Below, piece after piece: positions 42,655 to 50,335 of a stretch of 64,000 bases of DNA. The notes beneath the pieces are model-generated. The model searched no databases. It was given only the letters and a program-made list of their open reading frames with translations, and was not told the DNA's origin. The position numbers and the translations under genes are program-made. Origin of the DNA: Halalkalicoccus sp. CGA53 (lineage in GTDB: Archaea; Halobacteriota; Halobacteria; Halobacteriales; Halalkalicoccaceae); assembly GCF_036429475.1 (NCBI RefSeq), contig NZ_CP144125.1:1798001-1862000 (forward strand), read 5' to 3'. How positions within the stretch are numbered: the stretch's first letter is position 1; the number at the start of each line of letters is the position of its first letter.

Positions 42655-43062
42655 ATGAGCGAGTGGATCGCAGTCGGGGCGTTGGCGTTCGTCGCGGTGC
42701 TGATACCCGTCGGGATGATGGTGGTATCGGCGCTGCTCCGGCCGTCGGTCCCCGAGCAGGGCAAACGGAGCACCTACGAGAGCGGCGAGGTGCCGACGGG
42801 GACGACCCGGATCCGGTTCAACATCCAGTACTACATGGTCGCGTTGCTCTTCGTCGTCTTCGACATCGAGACCGCGTTCATCTTCCCGTGGGTGGTCATC
42901 TACACCGACGCAATCGCGGAGGTCGGCCTGTTGCACGCGCTCGGGCCGATGCTGGTGTTCATCGGCGTGCTGGTCGCCGCGCTCGTCTGGGCGTGGCGCA
43001 CCGGCGCCGTCCAGTGGATCAGGAGCGAACACCCCGAGAAGCGGACCAGGATTCAGCCATGA
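42655..43062 (+). CDS. nuoA: complex I subunit A
   Basis: 135 residues with three membrane helices. YESGEVPTGTTRIRFNIQYY and MVALLFVVFDIETAFIFPW are the family signature (the FDIET acidic helix). It belongs to the membrane arm of the proton-pumping quinone reductase. The first half-operon nuoA-B-CD-H-I overlaps by four bases at each junction. No nuoE, F or G is present, so the electron donor is not obviously NADH. Confidence 0.95.
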   Translation: MSEWIAVGALAFVAVLIPVGMMVVSALLRPSVPEQGKRSTYESGEVPTGTTRIRFNIQYYMVALLFVVFDIETAFIFPWVVIYTDAIAEVGLLHALGPMLVFIGVLVAALVWAWRTGAVQWIRSEHPEKRTRIQP

Positions 43063-43769
43063 GTAGCGAGAAACCACCACGACAGTCAATCATCGAGGGG
43101 AAACCGGCGCAGACGAAGACCCGCGACGCCCGGATGGGCGAGGGGGTGGACAACCGGTTCAACTCACCCCTGAGAGAGGCGTTCGGCACCTCCCCGTTCA
43201 TCCTCACCAAGTTCGATCAGTTCCTGAACTGGTGTCGCGGCTCTTCGATGTTCATGCTGCAGTTCGGCATCGCCTGCTGCAGCCTCGAGATGATGCACAC
43301 CTACGCGGTGAAACACGACCTCGACCGGTTCGGCTCCGGGGTGCCGAGAGCCTCGCCGCGACAGGCCGACACGATCATCATCCCGGGGACGATCGTCTCG
43401 AAGTTCGCCCCGCGGATGAAGCGCGTCTACGACCAGATGGCCGAGCCGAAGTTCGTCGTCAACATGGGCTCGTGTGCCATCTCCGGCGGGCCGTTCCAGG
43501 AGGGCTACAACGTCGTGAAGGGCGCCGAGGAGGTCATCCCGGTCGACATCCACGTCCCGGGCTGTCCGCCCCGACCCGAAGCGCTCGTCTACGGCGTCGT
43601 CAAACTCCAGGAGCGGATCGCCAACGGCGAGAGCTCTCCAGTGGTCGTCAAACCCTACGAACTCGAGCCGTTCGGCGACTTGGAACAGGACGAGGTCGTC
43701 GAGAAGCTCGCGAACCAACTCGACGAGGAGGACCTCGTCATGCGGTACAACTGGGCGGATTCACCATGA
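43059..43769 (+). CDS. nuoB: complex I subunit B
   Basis: 236 residues. It binds the terminal 4Fe-4S cluster (N2), which passes electrons to quinone. The ligands are seen in FGIACCSLEMM (paired Cys), NMGSCAISGG and VPGCPPRPEAL. The N-terminal 55 residues are an extension containing SIIEGKPAQTKTRDARMGEG. It overlaps nuoA and nuoCD by four bases each. Confidence 0.95.
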   Translation: MSSEKPPRQSIIEGKPAQTKTRDARMGEGVDNRFNSPLREAFGTSPFILTKFDQFLNWCRGSSMFMLQFGIACCSLEMMHTYAVKHDLDRFGSGVPRASPRQADTIIIPGTIVSKFAPRMKRVYDQMAEPKFVVNMGSCAISGGPFQEGYNVVKGAEEVIPVDIHVPGCPPRPEALVYGVVKLQERIANGESSPVVVKPYELEPFGDLEQDEVVEKLANQLDEEDLVMRYNWADSP

Positions 43770-45436
43770 GCCTCGAAGAACCACAGCCGGAGTCCGCGTA
43801 CGTCACCGACGAGGGGGTCGACTACGACGCGCTCGCGTCGTTGCTCGGCGACCACGTCCTCGGTCGGGAATCACACCTGAACGCCGAGGCGTTCGTCATT
43901 CGACCGGACGAGGTCCAGGACGTGCTGTACCTGCTTCGGGACGAGGCGGGCTTCGACTACCTCTCGTGTGTCACCGCCCAGGAGTACGAAGACAGGTACG
44001 AGTCGATCTACCACCTGAAGAAGTACGCCGACCCGACCCAGGAGGTCGGTATCGTCGTCCCCGTCCCGCGCGACGAGCCGGTCAGCGAGACCGCCGCGCC
44101 GGTCTACAAGACCGCCGACTGGCACGAACGCGAGGCGTACGACCTGGTCGGCATCGAGTACGAGGGGCATCCCGACCTCCGACGGATCCTGCTCCCCGAG
44201 ACCTGGCAGGGCCACCCGCTCGGGCAGGACTACGACCAGGACAAGCCACAGATCGTCCCGTACAGAGAGCACGTCAACCCGATCGAGGAGGACTACCGCG
44301 ACGCCGAGTCCGACACGATGTTCATCAACATCGGGCCCCACCACCCGGCGACCCACGGCGTGTTACACCTGAAGGCGGTGCTCGACGGCGAGCAGGTCGT
44401 CGACGTCGACCCGGACATCGGCTACTTACACCGGTGTGAGGAGCAGATGTGCCAGAGCAGCACGTACCGCCACCAGATCATGCCCTACCCCGACCGCTGG
44501 GACTACGCCCCCGGCGGGCTGATGAACGAGTGGGCCTACGCCCGCGCGGTCGAGGACCTGGCGGACATCGAGGTGCCCGAGTACGCGCAGGTGATTCGGA
44601 CGATGGGCGCGGAGCTCTGTCGGATGTGCTCGCACATGCTCGCGCTCGGGACGTTCTGTCTCGACATCTACGGGGATTTCACCGCCATCTTCATGTACGC
44701 GATGCGCGACCGCGAGAAGCTCCAGTCGATCCTCGAGGACCTCACCGGCCAGCGGATGATGTTCAACTACCTCCGTCTGGGCGGGATTGCCTGGGACCTC
44801 CCCGAACCGCGAGAGGAGTTCTTCGAGAAGACGCGTGACTTCCTCGAGGACCTCCCGGTCGCGACCCAAGAGTACCACGACCTGATCACCTCCAACGAGA
44901 TCTTCCAGATCAGAACCGTCGGAACGGGCATCCTCCCGCCGGAGGCCGTCAAACAGTACGGCGCGACGGGGCCGGTCGCCCGCGCCTCCGGCGTCGACAT
45001 GGACCTCCGGCGCGACGACCCCTACGGCTACTACGACGAACTCGACTGGGAGGTCGCCGTCGAACACGGCTGTGACAACTACTCGCGCCTGCTCGTCCGG
45101 ATGCGCGAGGTCGAGGAGTCGGCGAAGATCGTCGAGCAGTGTATCGACCTGCTCGAGGACTGGCCCGAGGAGGACCGAGAGATCCAGTCGAACGTGCCGA
45201 GGACCCTGAAACCCGATCCCGACACCGAGGTCTACCGCGGCGTCGAAGCGGCGAAGGGCGAACTCGGGATCTACATGCGCTCGGACGGGACGGCGAAACC
45301 CGCGCGATTCAAGATCCGCAGTCCGTGTTTCTGTAACCTCTCGACGCTCGGTGAGATGTCCGAAGGCGAGTACGTCGCCGACCTGATCGCCTCCTTGGGC
45401 AGTCTCGACATCATCCTCGGTGAGGTCGACCGATGA
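43766..45436 (+). CDS. nuoCD: fused complex I subunits C and D
   Basis: 556 residues. Residues 1-180 are NuoC-like (30 kDa: DWHEREAYDLVGIEYEGHPD, RRILLPETWQGHPLGQDY). From about 190 the NuoD (49 kDa) part starts at FINIGPHHPATHGVLHLKAV, followed by YLHRCEEQMCQSSTYRHQIM and ending FKIRSPCFCNLSTLGEMSEG. It forms the quinone-binding cavity with NuoB. Fusion of C and D is found in several prokaryotes. The frame is open far upstream inside nuoB but similarity starts at the ATG at 43766. Confidence 0.94.
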   Translation: MSLEEPQPESAYVTDEGVDYDALASLLGDHVLGRESHLNAEAFVIRPDEVQDVLYLLRDEAGFDYLSCVTAQEYEDRYESIYHLKKYADPTQEVGIVVPVPRDEPVSETAAPVYKTADWHEREAYDLVGIEYEGHPDLRRILLPETWQGHPLGQDYDQDKPQIVPYREHVNPIEEDYRDAESDTMFINIGPHHPATHGVLHLKAVLDGEQVVDVDPDIGYLHRCEEQMCQSSTYRHQIMPYPDRWDYAPGGLMNEWAYARAVEDLADIEVPEYAQVIRTMGAELCRMCSHMLALGTFCLDIYGDFTAIFMYAMRDREKLQSILEDLTGQRMMFNYLRLGGIAWDLPEPREEFFEKTRDFLEDLPVATQEYHDLITSNEIFQIRTVGTGILPPEAVKQYGATGPVARASGVDMDLRRDDPYGYYDELDWEVAVEHGCDNYSRLLVRMREVEESAKIVEQCIDLLEDWPEEDREIQSNVPRTLKPDPDTEVYRGVEAAKGELGIYMRSDGTAKPARFKIRSPCFCNLSTLGEMSEGEYVADLIASLGSLDIILGEVDR

Positions 45437-46503
45437 ATCCGCTACCCTTCGAGGCGGTGTTGTTGCCCGATACGATCGCGGAGCTGACCGGCCTCGGCCA
45501 GTTGGGTGTCCTCGGCGACCTGATCGCGGCGTTCCTCGCGGCGTTCTTCGTTGGCAACCTGATGCTGGCGATGACCGGCGTCGCCGGGCCGTGGGCGAAA
45601 CGGAAGATCACCGCCGCGTTCACCGACCGGATCGCGGTCAACCGCGTCGGCCCATTCGGCCTGCTGATCATCGTCGCGAGCGCGGTCCAACTGCTCGCGA
45701 AGGAGCTGATCATCCCCGAGGACGTCGACCGACCCGCCTACGACCTCGCGCCGGTCGTCATCGCCTCCTCGGCGATGCTCGGCTTCGCCGTCATCCCGAT
45801 GGGCTCGGGGATCCAGCTCGCCGATCCCGAGGTCGGATTGGCGTTCGTCTTCGCGATCGCATCGATCGCCTCCGTCGGCATGGTGATGGCCGGCTACGCC
45901 TCGTCGAACAAGTACTCGATGCTCGGTGGCCTCCGTGCCGTGGCACAGAACATCGCCTACGAGATCCCGCTGATCGTCACCGGGGCCTCCGTGGTGATCT
46001 TCGCCGGGACGCTCCAGATGTCCGGCATCGTCGAGGCACAGCAGCAGGCGCTGTTCACCGTCGCCGGGATCGGCATCCCCGCGTGGTTCGCGATCGTCAA
46101 CCCGTTCGCGTTCGTGCTGTTCGTCGCCGCGAACATGGCCGAGATCGGACGCAACCCGTTCGACACGCCCGAGGCGCCGACGGAGATCATCGCCGGCTAC
46201 CAGACCGAGTATTCGTCCGTATACTTCGTGCTGATCTACCTCGGGGAGTTCCTCCACATCTTCCTCGGGGCCGCGATCATCACGACCATCTTCCTCGGCG
46301 GGCCGGCCGGACCCGTCCTCCCGGGGATCGTCTGGTTCATCATCAAGATCTGGGCGTTCTTCCTGTTCACCCAGTGGCTGCGCTCGGCGCTGCCCAGGGT
46401 GCGCATCGATCAGATGATCGAGATCGGCTGGAAGGGGATGTTGGTGCTCTCGTTCGCGAACCTGTTGCTCACGGCCGTGATCGTGGGGGTGTTCGTCGTA
46501 TGA
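45433..46503 (+). CDS. nuoH: complex I subunit H
   Basis: 356 residues, eight to nine membrane helices. The signatures are RVGPFGLLIIVASAVQLLAK (quinone-side loop) and AEIGRNPFDTPEAPTEIIAG followed by YQTEYSS, typical of NuoH/ND1. It connects the hydrophilic arm to the proton-translocating arm. It overlaps nuoCD and nuoI by four bases each. Confidence 0.95.
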   Translation: MNPLPFEAVLLPDTIAELTGLGQLGVLGDLIAAFLAAFFVGNLMLAMTGVAGPWAKRKITAAFTDRIAVNRVGPFGLLIIVASAVQLLAKELIIPEDVDRPAYDLAPVVIASSAMLGFAVIPMGSGIQLADPEVGLAFVFAIASIASVGMVMAGYASSNKYSMLGGLRAVAQNIAYEIPLIVTGASVVIFAGTLQMSGIVEAQQQALFTVAGIGIPAWFAIVNPFAFVLFVAANMAEIGRNPFDTPEAPTEIIAGYQTEYSSVYFVLIYLGEFLHIFLGAAIITTIFLGGPAGPVLPGIVWFIIKIWAFFLFTQWLRSALPRVRIDQMIEIGWKGMLVLSFANLLLTAVIVGVFVV

Positions 46504-46961
46504 TAGGACTACTCAAATCGATGGCAACGACGATGAAACACGCACTGGACGGGAACACGTTCACCGTCGAGTACCCGGACGTCCCGCCGGAGGTGAGCCC
46601 CCGGTTCCGCGGCGTCCACAAGTTCAGCCAGGAGCGCTGTATCTGGTGTCGCCAGTGCGAGAACGTCTGTCCGAACGACACGATCCAGATCGTCACGAAC
46701 GAAAAGCGCGAGGGCGAGCAGTACAACCTCCACATCGGCCAGTGCATCTACTGCCGGCTCTGTGAGGAGGTCTGTCCGGTCGACGCGATCCTGCTCACCC
46801 AGAACTTCGAGTTCACCGGCGACACGAAAGACGACCTGGTCTACAACAAAGAACAGCTGATGAACGTCCCCTGGTACAAGGACATCGACCCGCTGGCCTC
46901 GCGCGAGCCCGACCGCGGCGCGTGGATCGGCGAGGGAGAGGGCGAAGTCGACTACCAGTAG
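46500..46961 (+). CDS. nuoI: complex I subunit I, 2[4Fe-4S] ferredoxin-like
   Basis: 153 residues. Two CxxCxxCxxxCP clusters are visible: ERCIWCRQCENVCPNDTIQI and GQCIYCRLCEEVCPVDAILL. NuoI relays electrons to NuoB. The C-terminal NFEFTGDTKDDLVYNKEQLM is the usual family extension. It is the last gene of the first nuo segment. A hairpin follows after nine bases and nuoJ does not appear until 49327. Confidence 0.95.
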   Translation: MIGLLKSMATTMKHALDGNTFTVEYPDVPPEVSPRFRGVHKFSQERCIWCRQCENVCPNDTIQIVTNEKREGEQYNLHIGQCIYCRLCEEVCPVDAILLTQNFEFTGDTKDDLVYNKEQLMNVPWYKDIDPLASREPDRGAWIGEGEGEVDYQ

Positions 46962-46970
46962 GCCGCCCGT

Positions 46971-46987
46971 GCCCGGCTACGCCGGGC
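46971..46987 (+). terminator. stem-loop after nuoI
   Basis: gcccggc-tac-gccgggc: a perfect 7-bp GC stem with a three-base loop starting nine bases after the nuoI stop. It marks a likely end of the nuoA-I transcript. Bases 46988-47211 hold no other gene that I can support; a TATA-like ttatat is near 47153. Confidence 0.5.
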
Positions 46988-47211
46988 GTACCACCGTTTC
47001 CTGTGAACGACACGGACACTGCGAGCGGCGGGCCGGTTTCCCCACGCTCCCGGCCCCGTCCTCGCCTCCCCTCGTGTGTCCGCTCGGACCGATGACCGAC
47101 CCAGAGCGGGGTGCAGAGCGTCCGGAGGCTACGCCAACCCGGGGAGCGGTCGGTTATATCACTCAACGAGGTTATTCTTGCGGAGAGCTTCATTCCGAAC
47201 GGGTGATCGAG

Positions 47212-47820
47212 ATGGCAGTAGACACGACACGGCGGGAGCGAACCGAACACGGGGTCGACCTCGACGCGTACATGGGGTTCATCGACTGGGTGGCGGAGAA
47301 CCCGGGCGACGCAGCGATCGAGTTCCGGGCGTCGGGCACCGCGGAGGAGGTCGCGAACCGAACGACCTCCTCCATCGGGGACTTGGGGGCTCGGCGGCGG
47401 GGAGATGGGTGAAGAAAGGGATCACACCCTCGAGTTCGGCCTCCCGCCGGAGCTCGAGGAGGCCATGGGATATCTCGAACCGACGGATCGGTACGAGGCG
47501 ATCGAGGCCGCGCTCGCCGGGCTCACGGCGTGTATCAACGGAACGATCGCGTACAACGCGCTCCGCGAGGGGATCGGCGTCGAGGAGGTGAGCACGACCG
47601 TGCGCGCCCCGGTCGACCTCCGGTTGCTGTTCGGGATCCACGACACCGACCGTGCCGGGGAGATGTTCGAGGAACTCGTGATCGACGTCGACGTGACCGG
47701 CGCCGACCTGAGCGACGAGGAGGTCGATCGGATCGAAAGTACTACCTGCGCTCGCCGGTCTACACGCTCGTCACGCTCGCACACCCGAACGAACCGGACG
47801 TCAGGGTCCACTCCTCGTAG
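47212..47820 (+). pseudogene. OsmC-family gene with two frameshifts
   Basis: With two one-base corrections it encodes a 202-residue OsmC-like protein. Part 1 (from ATG 47212) reads MGFIDWVAENPGDAAIEFRA and NRTTSSIGDLG. The frame shifts at the five-G run near 47383-47387 (one G too many). Part 2 reads LGGGEMGEERDHTLEFGLPP and AALAGLTACINGTIAYNALR with the conserved Cys. The frame shifts back at an AAA run near 47739-47741 (one A too few) to KYYLRSPVYTLVTLAHPNEP and stop. As written the first frame ends at 47412. OsmC proteins reduce organic peroxides with paired Cys; here only one obvious Cys is seen, so function was uncertain anyway. Confidence 0.8.
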
Positions 47821-47892
47821 CGAGCGCGGGCGACAGCGGTGTTTCCCGATATCGGCGGTGTGAGTGGCGTCGACTCGTCGGTGGGGCGGACC

Positions 47893-48324
47893 TCACTCCG
47901 GTCGGACGACCGTCACCGGGACGACCGATCGCCGGACGACGGTTTCGGCGACGGAGCCGAGCAGGAATCGGGCGACGCCCTCCCGACCGTGACTCCCGAT
48001 GACGATCTGGTCGACATCGTTCTCGTCACAGAACTCGACGATCGCTCCGGCGGGCGCTCCGGCCGCCAGTTCGGTCTCGACAGCGATCTCCTCCGGAGCA
48101 TCCCGGACGAGCGAGTCGAGGATCGCGTCGGCCTCCTCACGTTCGGTCGTGTACTCGTCCTCGTCGGTGTAGCCCGGAAACGCCAGCCGACGGCTGTAGT
48201 CGACCATCGGATCGAGGACGTAGAGCAGCCGCACGGTCGCGTCGGGGAACTGTTCGTAGGCGTACTCGGCGGCACGCCGGGACGCGGGCGATCCGTCCAC
48301 GGGGACGAGCACGTGCGAACCCAT
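47893..48324 (-). CDS. universal stress protein, UspA family
   Basis: 143 residues. VLVPVDGSPASRRAAEYAYE opens the fold, and the ATP-binding G-x2-G-x9-G-S/T pattern appears as IGSHGREGVARFLLGSVAET. UspA proteins act in stress survival by ill-defined means. It lies on the reverse strand in the segment that separates the two nuo halves. Confidence 0.9.
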   Translation of the reverse strand: MGSHVLVPVDGSPASRRAAEYAYEQFPDATVRLLYVLDPMVDYSRRLAFPGYTDEDEYTTEREEADAILDSLVRDAPEEIAVETELAAGAPAGAIVEFCDENDVDQIVIGSHGREGVARFLLGSVAETVVRRSVVPVTVVRPE

Positions 48325-48389
48325 ACACCCCCTACGGTCGAGCGCGATAAAGAGGGTTCCTCACGGGAGGTTCTACCGGTCCCAACGAC

Positions 48390-49007
48390 TCACTCCCCGA
48401 GCGTGGCCAGCGCCCGGAGCGTCCGGAGACAGAGCCGACGGGTGCCGCTCGCAAGTTCCCGCAGGACGGGCATCCCGTCGTAGATCCAGAGCAGGAGGGT
48501 GAGAACCCCCATTCCGAGCACGAGCCGCGTGTAGAGCGACGGGTCGCCGCCGGTCAGTTCGTGGTAGTATGGGAGGAAGAGGTCGAGAAATCGGTCGGCG
48601 AAGCCCTGGCCGTGGTCGTGGCTGGAGGTGACGACGATCGGCCAGAGCAGGTGATCGGTCGTCCACTCGCCCTCCAGTACGTAGATCGGGAGCACGTCGC
48701 CAACGAGGTGCGAGAGGTAGCCGATTCCGAACGCGGTTCCGAGCCTGGGACTCCCTCGTCCCCACGCGAGCAGCCACATGGCGAAGGACAAGGGGACCGC
48801 GAAGAAGAGAGAGTGCCCGAGCGCGTAGCCGGTCGAGAAAACGCCGAACTCCCACGCGAGGGGTTTGTCGATGACGTCCGGGAGGACCGCAGCGACGACG
48901 AGGACCACGGCCACCCGTCCGTCCGGAGCCTCCCGGTACCGGAGGTGGCTGTAGATCGAGTACAGCAGGTAGGCGAATATCGCGTGTTCCCATGGCCACA
49001 TCGCCAC
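48390..49007 (-). CDS. membrane-bound metal-dependent hydrolase-like protein (YdjM/DUF457-like)
   Basis: 205 residues, about five membrane helices. Conserved His and Asp are at the membrane interface: PWEHAIFAYLLYS, VLPDVIDKPLAW, GHSLFFAVPLS and LSHLVGDVLPIY, the pattern of the YdjM/DUF457 group (predicted metal-dependent hydrolases, substrate unknown). M1 and M3 are both possible starts. It follows, on the reverse strand, the 319-base gap before nuoJ1 and is upstream of uspA. Confidence 0.78.
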   Translation of the reverse strand: MAMWPWEHAIFAYLLYSIYSHLRYREAPDGRVAVVLVVAAVLPDVIDKPLAWEFGVFSTGYALGHSLFFAVPLSFAMWLLAWGRGSPRLGTAFGIGYLSHLVGDVLPIYVLEGEWTTDHLLWPIVVTSSHDHGQGFADRFLDLFLPYYHELTGGDPSLYTRLVLGMGVLTLLLWIYDGMPVLRELASGTRRLCLRTLRALATLGE

Positions 49008-49326
49008 CGGGTTTCGGGTCGGCGACGGTTGTTATGGGCACGCTACGCGATCTCTCGCGGCGGATCGGGTGTTCTACTCGGGTTCGATCATCCCCCGGTG
49101 GTTCGGAGCGGTCGACGGGTCAGGTCCGTGTCGCTTCCGTGACCACGGACGGAGAGCACGGGCCCGGGCGATCGATCCGGGTCCGGGTGGCGATCGGCCT
49201 CTGTTCGTCCCGGACCGACCGCGCTCCTCGACGACCGGGGAGATTCCGGCGGAAATCGCCGGCGAGACTTCTCGCACGCGCGTTCATCTCGAAATCTTCA
49301 AAGGGCGTCCGGGAGAGGATAGGGCA
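49008..49326. other. 319-base intergenic region upstream of nuoJ1
   Basis: It contains no convincing gene on either strand. An AT-rich stretch (aaatcttcaaa) about 25-35 bases before the nuoJ1 ATG is a plausible core promoter for the second nuo segment. Several short GC-rich inverted repeats around 49145-49200 have no clear role. Confidence 0.5.
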
Positions 49327-49620
49327 ATGGCACTCCTAGAGACGATCGCGTTCGTGCTGTTCGCGGGGTTGACCCTCGCGAGCAGCCTCGGGGCAGTCCT
49401 CGTTCGGGACGTGTGGCACGCCGCACTCCTGCTCGGGGTCGCGCTGCTCTCGGTCGCGATCCACTACGTGATGCTCGCCGCGGAGTTCATCGCGGCGATG
49501 CAGATCCTCGTCTACGTGGGCGGGGTGCTGATACTGATCACGTTCGCGGTGATGCTCACCCGGACGCAGGGGGAGGAAGCGGGCGAAGCGAACATCGACG
49601 TGGGGGGTGCGGGGCCATGA
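49327..49620 (+). CDS. nuoJ1: complex I subunit J, N-terminal half
   Basis: 97 residues, three membrane helices. SLGAVLVRDVWHAALLLGVA and AAEFIAAMQILVYVGGVLIL followed by ITFAVMLTR correspond to the first half of NuoJ/ND6. In haloarchaea NuoJ is split in two genes; the second half follows with a four-base overlap. It starts the second nuo segment, 2.4 kb after nuoI. Confidence 0.92.
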   Translation: MALLETIAFVLFAGLTLASSLGAVLVRDVWHAALLLGVALLSVAIHYVMLAAEFIAAMQILVYVGGVLILITFAVMLTRTQGEEAGEANIDVGGAGP

Positions 49621-50027
49621 CAACGCGACCACGGCTCAACCTCGGCAACCACCTGCTCTCGGGGATCGCCGCCGTCGCGCTCTTCGCACTCCTCGCGGCG
49701 GTCTTTCTCACCTCGACGTTCCCGGAGCCCCAGGGCTTTCCGGCCGACGCACACATCACCGCGGCGATCGGCTTCGCGATGTTCGATATACCGGCGGGAG
49801 ACGTCCCCGCCGAGGGCTTCATCGCCTCGTTTTTCATCATCGCGATCGTTCTCGACGCCGCGCTCGACGGCGCGGTGATGCTCGCCCGACGCGACGAGGA
49901 CCACCGTCCGGAGGCCGTCTCCCGCGAGGTCGAGACGGTCACGACCGGCGCCGTCGACCTCGAGGACAGCACGGTCGAGCCGACGACGGGCGGCACCGAC
50001 CGCAACCCATCAGGGGGTGGCGACTAG
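49617..50027 (+). CDS. nuoJ2: complex I subunit J, C-terminal half
   Basis: 136 residues. It has two to three membrane helices (LLSGIAAVALFALLAAVFLT; EGFIASFFIIAIVLDAALDG) and an acidic tail rich in Thr/Asp. It is the second half of NuoJ. It overlaps nuoJ1 by four bases and abuts nuoK. Confidence 0.88.
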   Translation: MTTRPRLNLGNHLLSGIAAVALFALLAAVFLTSTFPEPQGFPADAHITAAIGFAMFDIPAGDVPAEGFIASFFIIAIVLDAALDGAVMLARRDEDHRPEAVSREVETVTTGAVDLEDSTVEPTTGGTDRNPSGGGD

Positions 50028-50333
50028 ATGATCGTCCCGCCAGAGTACTACCTGCTGCTCTCGGCCGGCGTCTTCTGTATCGGACTCTTCGGCGTGCTCA
50101 CGCGCCGGAATGCGCTGATGTTCCTCATCAGCGTCGAACTGATGCTGAACGCGGCGAACATCAACCTCGTCGCGTTCTCCTACGTCTGGGGGAACGTAAC
50201 CGGCCAGACGTTCGCGCTGTTCGTCATGGCGCTCGCCGCCGCCGAGGTCGCGATCGGGATCGGGATCATCTTGGTGCTCTACCGGAACTTCCGTGACGTC
50301 GACGTGACCGCACCCGCGGCGATGAGGTGGTAA
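50028..50333 (+). CDS. nuoK: complex I subunit K
   Basis: 101 residues, three membrane helices. The family signature is FGVLTRRNALMFLISVELML and NAANINLVAF, including the conserved membrane glutamate in SVELMLNAANI; a second lies in AAAEVAIG. It forms part of the proton pathway beside NuoN. Confidence 0.95.
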   Translation: MIVPPEYYLLLSAGVFCIGLFGVLTRRNALMFLISVELMLNAANINLVAFSYVWGNVTGQTFALFVMALAAAEVAIGIGIILVLYRNFRDVDVTAPAAMRW

Positions 50334-50335
50334 CA

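Noticed and set aside
43232-43765. Long N-terminal extension of NuoCD inside nuoB
   Set aside because: The extra sequence is the off-frame reading of nuoB; NuoC similarity starts near 43766 with an ATGA overlap.
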